From assembly GCF_043290135.1 (NCBI RefSeq), contig NC_134710.1:320484017-320548016 (forward strand): a DNA stretch of 64,000 bases, given 5' to 3'. This DNA comes from Rhipicephalus microplus (Eukaryota; Arthropoda; Arachnida; Ixodida; Ixodidae). Under the pieces are notes generated by a model. That model was not told the origin of the DNA. It did no database searches and worked only from the letters and a program-made list of their open reading frames with translations. The translations under genes were made by a program, and so were the position numbers. Below are positions 39,723 through 50,757 of this stretch, one piece after another; the first letter of the stretch is position 1, and every line of letters begins with the position of its first letter.

Positions 39723-39811
<89 letters not shown>
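39597..39811. repeat. Compound (GACA)n-(GATA)n microsatellite
   Basis: About 23 GACA units pass into a few GATA units, then a short TAGC block (GCTAGCTAGCTAGC), then about 22 GATA units. GATA/GACA mixtures are known from Bkm-type satellite DNA. Confidence 0.97.
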
Positions 39812-39812
<1 letters not shown>

Positions 39813-40640
39813 CCCATGCTCAGTATATATAGCTCAAGAGCGCACTACTGAATGTGCTGTTGGTGTACGCCACCACAAAATCGCCAGGTTCCGGGGATTG
39901 TTCGATCCATTCCCCGTTCAAATGACGAGCGCACGCGCAGGCCGACGGGCCAGAACACGTTCCCGGTTGCGATCACACTTTTCCCCGATCCCCGATCCCC
40001 CTCCTCGAGCAGCCCGCACCGCTGTCGTTGTTGCAGCGAGAGGGGAGCGAGGGATCCCGGGAATCGCTCGGAGCTCGAGGGCGCCGGGTAATTCGCAAGG
40101 TACACAGAGGTCTTCTCCAGATACACACAAGCACTCGGAAAACGAGTGTGCACACACCGGCGCAGCAGATGCGCAAGTTCAACGTGCCAGCGAAGAGGAA
40201 CGCGGATGCCTGGGTACAGCGGAGGGGCTACACCCGTGGAAATGGTGAGCAAGCAGGCGTTCAAAATCATGCCCTTTTCCACCCCGAGCACTGTTCTCTC
40301 TCGTGCCCCCTCACCTTCCTCCCTCGCCGCCTTTATTTTTTAAACATAATCTAATGGTGGGGGTTTCCTGGTTAGCTGCTTCCTCTATTTTGCCTCCTGC
40401 AACACACCATGCTTCTTCCCCCTCGTTGAAAAAGGGAGTAAGGGAGGGAAAGCTGGCCTCCTGATCCCCAGCGCGCAGCTTCGCAATGCGGCTTTCACCC
40501 ACACATATACGTGTGCGTACCCTTCTCTTGCCCCACTCAATTTAAATTCGCAACCCCTCTGTGAGCCGCCCTCGGTCTTCATCCTGGCTCCCCGCACTTC
40601 CGTCAATTCCTTCACATCCATGCATGGCTCGTGTGTAGTG
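39812..40640. other. GC-rich patch without transposons
   Basis: CpG-rich sequence with overlapping frames on both strands (for example 39845-40291 minus, 148 codons). None has a recognisable domain. Confidence 0.4.
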
Positions 40641-41344
40641 TTTATACGGGGCTGCCTGGGCTGCTAAACCTACGCATACATGCGAACACACGCATACACT
40701 TGCAGAACCCGACATTAGCCCCCCAGCTGCCTAGTTAAGTGTCCACCCACCACCGCACCTCCTACTTTACGACGGTTGCTTCCGTTAATACGATAGATTT
40801 TATTACTCGTTCTTCGATTTATTCTCTACCGGTTCCCGTTTGCGTGATATAGGCTTTATTTTCGCTTGCGTGCCTACGCTTGCTTCAACTTGCCCGTTTC
40901 TTTGCTTACCAATTACGCGTGTCGCACTGGAACGCATGCGCGCTTTAAAATAAAAGGATAAAGAAAAGCGCCCGTTGACAAATTTGATTATTACGTCACC
41001 GACCTTCAAACCCAGGCATTTACTCAGCCAATAGGCACAGGGTACAGAGAAATCAACTCCACTGAGAACAGAACTAAGAGTCGACTCTAACCTCCCAAGG
41101 GAGGCCGTGCGATGTTTTAATTGAAGTGACGCCTCTCTTGGGTTGAATCCGTTAGGTTCCCAGAGAACCTCTCGTGCTTTTTATACTGGTCTTACGATTT
41201 GTTCGAGATCTTGATTTTTCTTCATGTCGCACTAGTTTTGAGGTGTTGATGACAGCGTTTGAACCACGCCGATTTGGTTACTGCCAACTGTCGAGTGTAT
41301 CTCAACTGAGGGGCGCGAAAAATTGAAGTTCAAAAGGGAGACAC
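40641..41344. other. Non-coding stretch
   Basis: Nothing recognisable is seen here. Confidence 0.6.
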
Positions 41345-41950
41345 CTAGGCAGAGTGCAAGCTAACAAATGAAGATTTATTGGAACAAACAGACTTATATA
41401 AGCGGTCACATGAATATGTAGAAGAAATGATTCGATGATCAGACACGTTGTATTAATTACGCGCTTCCAGAAAGGCTACCTCAGCGGCAAGTAACATGAC
41501 CAAAGGCTTCGCGGCATAGAGTCCCAAGCTTTGTTGATAAAATACGCTTCTTCGATTTCCCGCACTACGCCATCCACGAGCTTAGATTTCACTGTCGTAG
41601 CACGTACTGAACGAGGATGCACAGCCACATTCACTACAATGCAAAGAAATGTTAGAGTACGGTTGTTCCTTCAGAGAAGCTATGTGATACATAAGCCTAT
41701 TATTTATACAACGCCCATGTCTGTACAACATAACGCTTCCCCACGAAGGTGGAATGTCGTACACCAGAGTGACAGGGCAATCGAACTCTTTGGCCCTGTG
41801 CTTGAACTGGCGAAAACCCTTGATTTGCTTCACACCATCGACCTTTATCTCCGTCGCCGCGCAAACGCTGCCTAAACGTTTTGCAGCCGAAAATGAACCA
41901 TTGCATCCGTACCTCGCTCCCACTTTTTTTTTTTTAAATGGCATGAGAAA
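41345..41950 (-). pseudogene. Penelope-like retroelement remnant: GIY-YIG endonuclease end
   Basis: On the minus strand the frame from 41944 to 41582 contains ARYGCNGSFSAAKRLGSVCAA, then CPVTLVYDIPPS, GRCINNRLMYH and a cysteine cluster HCSECGC. These are landmarks of the C-terminal GIY-YIG endonuclease of Penelope-like elements, which nicks DNA for insertion. The core motif GKRYVVQT lies in a neighbouring frame (41700-41906), between YDIPPS and GRCINN. Two compensating frameshifts therefore interrupt the catalytic core. Past the first stop, KLVDGVVREIEEAYFIN continues the family pattern in yet another frame. An AATAAA lies near 41375 on the minus strand. The reverse transcriptase half is absent. 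It is inactive. Confidence 0.8.
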
Positions 41951-42551
41951 CCATGTAGGTATGGAAGGCTGGCAACAGGAAGTGCCTTCAAGTGCATACC
42001 ATGCTCAGAACTCCCTGCCTGCGCTTTGACGTCCCGCAAAACCTTTTCAGCGCTCCTTAGTTAAGATGAATTACTAACTCGTCCAGCAGTCTGTACTTCT
42101 ATTGTATATTGTAGGCGGCTTCTTCTAATTTAGGCAAACTTCTTTTGCTCTTGTTCGCACCTTTAGAGCGCGTCACTCACGACAACAGAGACATTAGTTG
42201 GAACGCAAACATTTTCCGACGTTTTTGAGAACGTTACAGCTTATTCGTGCCCAGCGTTATCATATGATCAGACATTGGTAAAATAAAACAACAAGAAAGC
42301 TTATCAGTTGAATATTAAGTGTACTAAGGGCTTTTTGTACTCCCTATTGATTGTATTTATTTTACAATATCAAAATGATAACGCCACTTGACGCTAGCTT
42401 TTGAACGGCAATATAATAGTAAGCTTAGGAAAACGTCCTGTTCATGAGAAAATCAGCAAGCCAAAGAAATTACACGGGGCGTGCACGTGAACGCTCGAGC
42501 AAATTACGCGAGCAAGTAAGGAAAATCTCATTACACAACAATGAAACAGTC
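41951..42551. other. Non-coding stretch
   Basis: No extension of the Penelope-like element is recognised here, so the remnant seems truncated at its 5' side. Confidence 0.55.
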
Positions 42552-42644
42552 TCACACACACACACACACACACACAGACACACACACACACACACACACG
42601 CACGCACACACACACGTATATATATATAAATATATATATATATA
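42552..42644. repeat. Compound (CA)n / (TA)n microsatellite
   Basis: CA units with AGAC and GCAC interruptions pass into TATATA. Confidence 0.95.
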
Positions 42645-43220
42645 CTGAAATAAGTGTTATTTGCACTCGCATCCCAATAAATTTCTGGTGAGACTATGAG
42701 TTGATGAGCCCTAGTAATAAAGTTAGCACGATTAGTTTAAACTGACAAAGACAGGCATTACTGTGCTTGTGATACTCATAACCATGCGTAAAAAGTATAA
42801 TATTTAGCAAAAAACATCACGATACTGAGCTCACGATATTAAGTCTCCGTAGTCTTCATATAGCACAACGTCTTCATATGGCACAATTAAACACCATTCA
42901 TTGCATTTATGAGCTGAAACATCAATGTAACATGGTAGACATTATTCACGTCAAACTCTCGGATAACAACTCAACGAGTGGCTCGTGGCGGTGTTGCGTA
43001 AAGGTATATCTTGTTGCTGGCTAATTATTGTGTCGTCAGCAAAACAATTCTTTTTAGTCTCCTCCGGCAGTTCTCCTTAGTCTCCTCCGGCAAAGGGCCG
43101 CTTGTTCATTCACCACTGCTATACAGAGAGTACATGGCATGCGTTAATTTTTTCATTGCTTTTTGTTGATAATAACTACATATTTACTTTGTTTTATTCC
43201 CTTGGATGACACTCTCACAA
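42645..43220. other. Non-coding stretch with two short tandem duplications
   Basis: GTCTTCATATRGCACAA is repeated at 42854-42888. TTAGTCTCCTCCGGCA is repeated at 43055-43092. No gene is seen. Confidence 0.6.
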
Positions 43221-44180
43221 ACACACGCAATGTAAGCGGTCGCGTATACAGCAGCGGCACCTGAATTGTGTACGTCCGGGCAGCGAGTGAAAAAACAACC
43301 GACTGGGACATGGGACATTTTGGACAGTTCTTTCGAGGAAACAGACCATCTCACTCGAGGAGCCGCTTTCGTTACGTAGTGCGCATAAGTGCATGCATGG
43401 AAACGCGCCTATGAAGAAGGTGAACAAAAAGAAAGGACTAGAAGCCGTCTCTATTCGAGGAGCCACTTTTCCGAGTCGAAGACCGCCGAGAAGATGACGT
43501 GCTAGATCCCTCCCGCTGAGGGCTTGGTTGCGAAATGCGGACGGCGAGTGCGTCACTCATAGAAAAAAGAAAAAAAAAACCGCTTCCCCTATTTTTCGGC
43601 GCACCCACATCCCGGCCGGGTTTGTCCCACACGGAGGCTCGTCTCTCACACCGCAAGGGCCCAACGAACACACGTTCGCGCCGACCTCGCATCATCCGCC
43701 TGCCATTCCTGCGCCCAAAGCCGCGTTCCGTCTCGTTTCGATCTAACAACAAACTCTGCCAGTGGGCGCGTGCGACAAAAAAAGTATGCAATATATTATG
43801 CGGATCTAGACAGATCAAAATTTTTCGACAAATGAAGCTATAAGAAAGCTCGGAGGAGGAAAGAGGTGGGGAGGAGGGGTTTCGCGAAGGATGCCACGGG
43901 GGATCTGCAGCCGGCTCTCCGTTGCGTCGTCTCCTAATGAGGTGCTCGTTTTCGACGTGCTCTTCCCCCGCTTTATCCCCGGCGCTGCCCGGCTTTGAGT
44001 TTGAGAATCCCGACGCCCCGGCTCACTCGCTCCCGCTGCGCGTCTCTCTCGACTGTCGGTGCAGCTGGGGCCTGCCTTTCTCGCTGCCGCTTCAGGACGT
44101 AGGGCTATTTCGCGCTTGTTTATGTAATGGCCTGTTTGTTCGCGCTGCCCTCCCTTCGGCCATTCGTGTGGGCTGAAAAC
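43221..44180. other. GC-rich patch without transposons
   Basis: CpG- and pyrimidine-rich sequence with overlapping open frames but no recognisable domain. Confidence 0.4.
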
Positions 44181-44535
44181 TTGCTGTGGAGCGTGCCGCA
44201 GACTATGATATGGTATACATATATAAGCCTGTGCGTTCCCATTTAAAAGACTGGCGCCTTACCAACGAAATGTTACGAAATACACGAACAAAGGCTTCGC
44301 ATGAAATAAACGAGCAGTGTAAGAGCACTCGCAGTGAGCGAGAACAAAACAAATTATTGTATTCTATTTTATTCTAACAGGTGCGCGTGACATTGTTAAA
44401 ACAAGTGCCGAGGCAGCCAAATTTTGAAGCGAAGCCGAACCATTTACTCATGTATATAGCATCGGCTGTTACGATGAGTAAGGACCATATCGTGGGGTTG
44501 TGCAGAGTTATCATCGTGATGAAAATAGATTGGGA

Positions 44536-44755
44536 GAAGATGATTGGTTGGTTCATGATGTCTTATGTTCCAGATGAGAGATGCCTTAGTAGAGTGCTCA
44601 GGATAACTTTAACCACCTGGGTTTCCTTAACGTGTGCTCAAATCGCATGGTACAAAGGTCTCAAGCATTGCGCTTCAATCGGAATGCGACCATCCCGACC
44701 CGGATCGATTCCGTGGTTTTGCAGCCGAGTAACGTAAACACTGTACCACCGACGC
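44536..44755 (-). mobile_element. Heavily decayed Ruka-related SINE
   Basis: In minus orientation the segment keeps the order of the body: GGTTCATGATGTCTTATG (3' end), AGTAGAGTGCTCAGGATAAC, CACCTGGGTTTCCTTAACG, CTCAAATCG and the head GCAGCCGAGTAACG. The tail and target duplication are gone. Confidence 0.7.
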
Positions 44756-44908
44756 TGTTTCGAGTGGGAAGAGAGCCTGTCAAATAGTACTTCGGGGGAC
44801 GGCGTTAAAGAATTCTCGTCGATAAAGGCTAATGCGTTCTATACTACAATATCATTGCAACTGGAGGTGTTGATGTGTAATAGGGCGTAATCTTTGACCG
44901 AAAACTAT

Positions 44909-45146
44909 TTGATTGATATGTGGGGTTTAACGTCCCAAAACCACCATATGATTATGAGAGACGCCGTAGTGGAGGACTCCGGAAATTTCGACCACCTGGG
45001 GTTCTTTAACACGCACCCAAATCTGAGCACACGGGCCTACAACATTTCCACCTCAATCGGAAATGCAGCCGCCGCAGCCGGGATTCAAACCTGCGACCTG
45101 CGGGTCAGCAGCCGAGTACCTTAGCCACTAGACCACCGCGGCGGGG
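44909..45146 (-). mobile_element. Ruka-like SINE, full length
   Basis: The head on the right reads CCCCGCCGCGGTGGTCTAGTGG on the minus strand; the B box is slightly worn (GGTTTGAATCCC). Body and TCAATC-type tail are intact. Target duplication: TGACCGAAAACTAT at 44895-44908 and TGACCCAAAACTAT at 45147-45160, one mismatch. Confidence 0.95.
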
Positions 45147-45211
45147 TGACCCAAAACTATGTAAATTAAGTTTCACTGCTGGTGTAAAGCATCGAACTCG
45201 ATGGCAACTAT

Positions 45212-45459
45212 CCACCCCGCCGCGCTGGTCTAGTGGCTAAGGTACTCGGCTGCAGACCCGCTGGTCGCGAGATTGAATCTTGGCTGCACCGGCTGCATTT
45301 TCGTTGGAGGCGAAAATGCTGTAGGCCCGTGTGCTCAAATTTGGGAGCACGTTAATGAACCCCAGGTGGTAAAAATTTCCGGAGCCCTCCACTACGGCGT
45401 CTCTCATAATCATACGGTAGTTTTGGGACGTTAAACTCTACATATCAATCAATCAATCT
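45212..45459 (+). mobile_element. Ruka-like SINE, full length, opposite to its neighbour
   Basis: The head CCCGCCGCGCTGGTCTAGTGG has a mutated B box (GAGATTGAATCTT). Body and AATCAATCAATC tail are complete. A perfect 11-bp target duplication ATGGCAACTAT lies at 45201-45211 and 45460-45470. Only 65 bp separate it from the inverted copy on its left. Confidence 0.95.
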
Positions 45460-45782
45460 ATGGCAACTATTCGTAGGGAAGTCGGTGCCAGGCAGCCGTA
45501 AACAATAATTGGACATGTTATTCAGTCACGAATAAATTGATATTACGACTTTGTATAACCAAACGGCTACCAATATGACGTGTAAACAGATTGACGTATT
45601 GGCTGTACGTGCAGGATCCATATTCACCAGGCATTTGTGGGGAAACCTGAAACATGCCTGTTTCTAAGTATATAGGACCCTTTTGATCTGCACTCTGTTA
45701 TAGCGGCTTCAGTAGAAAGACCCCTTACGAACAAAATATAGTCTGCTTACGTTAATGTTTTCTATCCCTAATTACAGTCATT

Positions 45783-45822
45783 GGGGTTTAACGTCCGGAA
45801 ACCGCAATATATTTATAGTTAC
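45783..45822 (-). mobile_element. 3' end fragment of a SINE
   Basis: GGGGTTTAACGTCCGGAAACC followed by GCAATATATTTAT matches the last 35-40 bp of the SINE body in minus orientation. The remainder is missing. Confidence 0.55.
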
Positions 45823-45997
45823 GCTATGTGCTTTCCCTATTCCTCAGTTCCTGCTCCTATGAAATGATCGGGAGTGCTAATTATTCAGCACCTGTTTTCA
45901 CAGAAATTTTTGCTCGTAAGTGCTTATAGCGATTAAATAGCGGGCTTTCCTAATGAAATGCCCAGCAAACAGCTGAATATTTCTTATACGAGCGTAT

Positions 45998-46080
45998 CTT
46001 GCGTAGAGAGAGAGAGAGATAAATAGAGAGGAAAGGCAGGGAGGTTAACCAAGCTTGGCTCGGTTGGCGTATCTAGCGTA
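45998..46080 (-). mobile_element. LINE 3' untranslated end fragment
   Basis: (GA)n followed by GGAAAGGCAGGGAGGTTAACC and CTCGGTTGGCGTA matches in order the TC-tailed LINE 3' end at 48545, in minus orientation. Confidence 0.4.
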
Positions 46081-46154
46081 AGTTGTTCTAGTGAATACGG
46101 GCCTAGATTTTAGTGCTGGGGCAAGTGTGCGCGACTATATGTCCACATTGATAT

Positions 46155-46488
46155 TAACGCGATACCGTTAAAGAGCTCGTGTCACAGAAAACCCGCCGCC
46201 GGCGTCGGCCCCGCTGGTTGTGAGCGAAAAATTGTCTGTGCGTCTGTGACCGAAAAATCAAGTTACCGAGATAGCCGCGGGAGGCTGCTAGTTCTCCACG
46301 CGTGCGCGCGCGATCACACTGAAAAAGCCACGCATTCGAAAATAAAAGTGCTCAAGGTCACGAGGCGTGGTAGTTTCTTTGCCCTGCCACCCCTCTCTGT
46401 TTAGCTTCCAGTGCTTTTGTCGGGACGAGAGAAGAGAGAATGCAATTGCAGCATGCGACAAACCCTTGTAACTCCACTCGCACTGGAG
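46155..46488. repeat. Probable dispersed repeat with GC-rich core
   Basis: The start GATACCGTTAAAGAGCTCGTG and the following GCCGCCGGCGTCGG block look like an abundant tick dispersed repeat I recall, but no second copy lies in this window. The ends cannot be set. It is interrupted or bounded on the right by the retroposon at 46501. Confidence 0.35.
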
Positions 46489-46500
46489 GTGTTCTTAAAC

Positions 46501-46696
46501 TTTTTGCGGCGTTGAATTCGTGAGCAACGTTACTAGCATAGATTTAGTTGTCAAACTCTTCACTCCCGCCGTCCTCCATAAGTGGCGCCTTTTCTACGCT
46601 TGCCGCCAGATGGCAGGACTGCCACATCGGGCTCTAGCCCGCGCGGTGTGGTCCGCTCAGCGCAAGCGCGTTCGTTTACTTGATAGCGCTACATAA
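46501..46696 (-). mobile_element. Candidate retroposon, 196 bp, with 12-bp target duplication
   Basis: The segment is bracketed by perfect 12-bp direct repeats GTGTTCTTAAAC at 46489-46500 and 46697-46708. On the minus strand it starts TTATGTAGCGCTATCAAG and ends GCCGCAAAAA, an A-tail just before the target duplication. These are the marks of target-primed insertion. It carries a small palindrome GGGCTAGAGCCC. I cannot find convincing pol III A and B boxes, so it does not look tRNA-derived. The source RNA is not recognised. Confidence 0.6.
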
Positions 46697-46770
46697 GTGT
46701 TCTTAAACGTGTTTTTAGGCATCTATGCATTCCTGGCTACATAAAATAGCATGCTTTATTGCACTAACCA

Positions 46771-46922
46771 AGGGTGACAAGCTTGGAGATCTGTGTACTG
46801 TGTGATGTCTGTGCATGTTAAAGGCCACAAGACCGTCAAAACTTTCGGAGCCTTCCACTGCGGTGTCTCTCATAATCGTACCGTTGTTTTGGGACGTAAA
46901 ACCCCAGATATGATTATTTAGG
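46771..46922 (+). mobile_element. 5'-truncated decayed SINE, older subfamily
   Basis: GATCTGTGTACTGTGTGATG followed by GTGCATGTTAAAGGCC, GGAGCCTTCCACTGCGG, CTCTCATAATCG and GGGACGTAAAACCCC reproduces the 3' two-thirds of the SINE. It shares the TGTACTGTG segment with the copy at 10215. Confidence 0.7.
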
Positions 46923-47814
46923 GTGACACGCAATAAATTGCTTTCAAGTGCTCATTCGCTTGATTTGAAAGCAGACCCGAAGGTATTACGTTACTCATTT
47001 AACCAATATATATCTAAAAGTGATTCTCTAAATGATGCTTCAGTGTGACACAGTGCCGCACTGTCCAGATTGCTGTGGTCGCTGATTCTACTGGGGTATT
47101 CTGTGTGAAAAAATAACGAGTTTTGAAAAATACTTGTTCTACAAATACTTTTATTTATAGAGGGGTCACTTCTATCAGATATGAAGTGAGGGGGTAAAAG
47201 GTAGATTTCGTTACCTATTTCACCCATTCCTGAAAAAAATTGGAAAGCATTTCTAACCTCTTGGTTTTTCTGCGTATACTAAAGTTATCCTTAAGTGCAG
47301 TGCAGCAGATGTAGTAGAGTTATAATCGTTGCAGACAAATCAGGAGGCAAAGTTCTATGTTCGAGCATGTCATACAGAATTAGTTCTCGGGTCCCAGGTG
47401 GTGCAGGCGCGCTCTAATATGGGTTATATTTATTGAACGTACATCTTTAGTGAAATATATAATTTTCTGAAGTTAGGGGCGCTAACTGAAGTCGCTGTTT
47501 TAACGACACAAGCTTGTATTTATTGAATTTGTATGAGTTCTTTGTTCCAAATTTCATGCTTTGAATGCACACATAGTTTTCGTGAAAGAAACGCTGTCTG
47601 ACTTCGCTACATGGTGTACTTGATATCGATTAAATTTGTACGTGGTGACTTGGTGACGTGGTGAATAGAATTGAGGGCTAATGATCAACACACAAGAAGA
47701 AAAAAACGACTGTACGAGCGCTCACTGCCAACTGGTTTCATTAGGAAAATACATGGGAATATAAAGTTTAGTACACCACAGCACAGATCCAGCTCCGGCC
47801 GCTGCCGGCGCGGG
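46923..47814. other. Non-coding stretch
   Basis: AT-rich sequence with no recognisable gene or repeat. Confidence 0.6.
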
Positions 47815-47965
47815 CCTACTGAAACGTTCCGTATGCGAGTCCAATAATTCCACATGTTTCCATACAGAATACATATATTTCCTATGTATATTCCAAATAT
47901 TTCCGCAAGATTCTTACGGAAACATACGGAATTATTGGACATCGCATACGGAACGTTTCAGTAGG
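47815..47965. mobile_element. 151-bp fold-back MITE
   Basis: The left end CCTACTGAAACGTTCCGTAT, continuing GCGAGTCCAATAATTCC, is repeated on the minus strand at the right end (from 47965 leftward). The arms are about 45 bp and differ at only a few positions, with an AT-rich centre. No clear target duplication is seen, and there is no coding capacity. The near identity of the arms suggests a fairly young insertion. Family unknown. Confidence 0.8.
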
Positions 47966-48544
47966 TTTTGTGTGCTGTCGATTTGCGTTCTGATCTATTC
48001 CAGAATGAACCAACGTGTACAACAAAGCACTTTAAAAAGGTGATGACTTATCTTTTACGAATGGTGGATACGTGATCTATGACAAGCGGTGTAAATTTCC
48101 AAAGTAACGTAAATATGACAAATAAGAATATATAACAAACTAAAAATGCTGGATATGATGCTAAATCTGTGACACAAAGTGCCCTTGGTGTTGTTGCTAA
48201 TAGGTGGAAACACAAACTCGCACCTGCCGTTGTGCCATATTGTATTGGGTGCACGTGCCTGTGGCCAGATTAGGGTTCGTCCGGGAACGGAAAAGGCGGC
48301 TTTGGACAGAACAGACCGGACGCTCGGGTAGGTCGCGCACGCCACGTTTGAGCCCACTACAAACGACTTGGACGAGAACTGTTATACAAGAACTCACTAA
48401 TAAAAATGAATTTATAAATTAAGCTAATGGTCCCAGTGTGGTTAAAAAAAAAGAACCACAGTACTTGAACCCCATGTTAAGTGCAATGAAGGTGACCTTG
48501 TTTTACTGCACAGGACATAATGCAGCGGATACAACGCTTCTCAG
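47966..48544. other. Non-coding stretch
   Basis: Nothing recognisable is seen here. Confidence 0.55.
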
Positions 48545-49490
48545 AATAGAGAGCGAGCGAGAAAATAAGTAGAAAAACAGCGAGATTAACCAGGACTGAG
48601 CCCCGGTACGCTACCAGGCACTGAGGAATGAGAGAGGGGGAAGGAAAGTTATAGAGGATGAGAAAAAAGTCACTGACTGAGCCGACGCGTAACAGTTCCA
48701 CATCACAAACGATGAAACAGGCCGGTGTCTGAGAAAACGCAACAGTGCTTTTGTTGCCTTTTGGAATTGGAATGGGCAGTGCCATGGTCCCAATACTTTC
48801 TCGACAGTCAAATCGCTTCTGTCCAGTTGATTTAGAACACTGCGCACGTGAAGCCTCTGGTTTGTGTATGCCGGGATGGAACATAAGAAGTGTTCAATAG
48901 TCTCATCGACGGCGCAGTCGTTGCACTCCACGCTGTCACCCATCCCAATCTTAAATGAGTAGACATTGGTGAAGGCTACGCCCAGATGCAGACGGCACAA
49001 CACTGTACCTTCCTCCCTGGAAAGACCAGAGGGTAGCTGCAGTCGTAGAGATAGGTCGAGACAATACAGTCGATGATGTGCGAACAGTGATGACTACCAC
49101 TTCTGGAGTGTCATGTTCTGCGCTAGCTTACTTTTTTACTTTTGACGCAGCTTTGTATTTAGCTGCGTCAAACCTAGATAAAGGTATGGAAACAGGGTTT
49201 ATTTGTACTCGTGTGCAATTCTGGCTGCTTCATCGGCAAGGTCGTTGCTGGAGATACCGCAATGACTTGGTATCCACTGGAACACAACGTCGAATGACAA
49301 AAAATAGCATAGAGAATACTGGTCTACTACTCGGAAATTATTATTAATAATGCCGTAGTGGGCACCCAGCAAGTGTGCTTGCATCAGTTACCCCAAGAGT
49401 GTTTAGAAAAGGCTCTGAAAGGCCGCTCTTCTAGCTTTCGCTGAGACTGCGCTGTGCCTTCCGCGCAGGTCTGGCGTTTTTTCTTCGCGA
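48545..49490 (-). pseudogene. LINE remnant with RNase H and zinc-binding C-terminal ends
   Basis: On the minus strand, 49384-49199 encodes VVDQYSLCYFL..VVFQWIPSHCGIS followed by NDLADEAARIAH, the C-terminal part of an RNase H domain of I/R1-like LINEs. About 200 bp on, 49003-48611 encodes LCRLHLGVAFTNVYSFKIGM, then the zinc-binding C-x2-C..H-x3-C pattern (ECNDCAVDETIEHFLC), then KVLGPWHCPF and KATKALLRFLR. This is the C-terminal region that follows RNase H in tick LINEs. The stretch between is out of frame. The 3' untranslated end and TC-rich tail run to 48545. Reverse transcriptase and endonuclease domains are missing. Inactive, 5'-truncated. Confidence 0.85.
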
Positions 49491-50158
49491 CGGTACGACG
49501 AGGAAGCTTAGAAGGGTAGGGTATAGGGTGCAATGTGACAAAACATTTAAAATAGTGAATATGTCTTTTTATTTTACTCCCTAAAGTTAAACACCAATAC
49601 AGAAAATTTTATTTGGGTGCAAGATATGTGCTACATAAATATTGCAATGTTGCAGCCGTTCAAAACAATACTTTACAAATAAATAAAAGTTGCTCCAGAC
49701 GTCTCATTCAGACCCAACCTGCTGGGAAAAACGAGACAGTGTTAAAAAGATTCATTCTTTCAGTTGTTGCAGTAGAAAGGCTTCGAATTCACTCTATAAG
49801 CAATTACGTAGTCTTAAGGACTCCACGCAATAAATCTAGACAGAACGTGGTGTTCTGTTGCTCCTAAACTCCTTGCCGATCAAAAATCATCAGTCTTTCT
49901 TTGTGATAATGTTGTCTTTTGTTGAACGTTTGCACCTCAATGGATTATAAAATAATTGGAGGCTAAATATGTTTCGACGTACCTTTTCACCTATTTTTGC
50001 CGTTTTGATGCAGAACTGCTCAGGCCTTTCATGGCTTTCAACTTCGTCCGCCAGTCTTTGTGAGGCAATGAATTTTAAACTGCGTGTGCTTGATTCATAT
50101 TTTCTAGTGCTTTCTTTTTTTTTCAATTAGGGTATCGGAGAAACGGCGTTGAAACTAA

Positions 50159-50378
50159 CCCCCGTACTCACAAACGCTCCTCGACTCGACTTTCACCCTT
50201 CACTTGACCTAGTTGAGCACTGTGCCACTGCTCGGCTGAAAATGACGCTGCGCTTCTAAACAATAGCAGCAAATTATCACTGATATGCAGTGACTTTCTC
50301 TGCCTAGAGATGGCGCTCCCATCGGCTTTCTCAAGTGACGGTGGAGCGTTGAGTGAAGAGCGTTCTAGAATACGGGGG
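50159..50378. mobile_element. 220-bp MITE nested in TIR element B
   Basis: The ends CCCCCGTACTCACAAACGCT and, on the minus strand, CCCCCGTATTCTAGAACGCT are terminal inverted repeats. A perfect TAA flanks both sides (50156-50158 and 50379-50381). A second copy lies at 51685-51905. Copy A of the host element has no insertion here: its sequence runs straight from the TTAAATCTCA region to ATCCCAAGACGTG. Target size and sequence fit PIF/Harbinger-type MITEs, by inference. Confidence 0.85.
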
Positions 50379-50757
50379 TAAGTCCCAAGACGTGTTTGTC
50401 AACGACTTGACTAGGAGATTACGTCATTTTTTATGCGTCTTTTGAGAACACCATTGGGAACACGAAAAAAACCTCGATGCAGAGCGAATGAAGGGGGTCA
50501 TGTGCTGAACAGCAATCAATACTTTTTCATGTCGTTTGCCACCCAGCAAGCTCTGCATGACATTATCTTGAATATCCGAACCCTCCTAAAAATATTAGAA
50601 TGTGTAGTGGGTATAAGTAAGTGGTTCAAATAATAATACACATCTTAAGGCAATTGGATGCGTTTTTGTCACGTTTTGCTTCTTTCACAAGCCAGAATTC
50701 GCGAAAATTTCCGCCTTCTCTTCAGGCACGAAACAAACAAGACTTCTATGTTATGTA

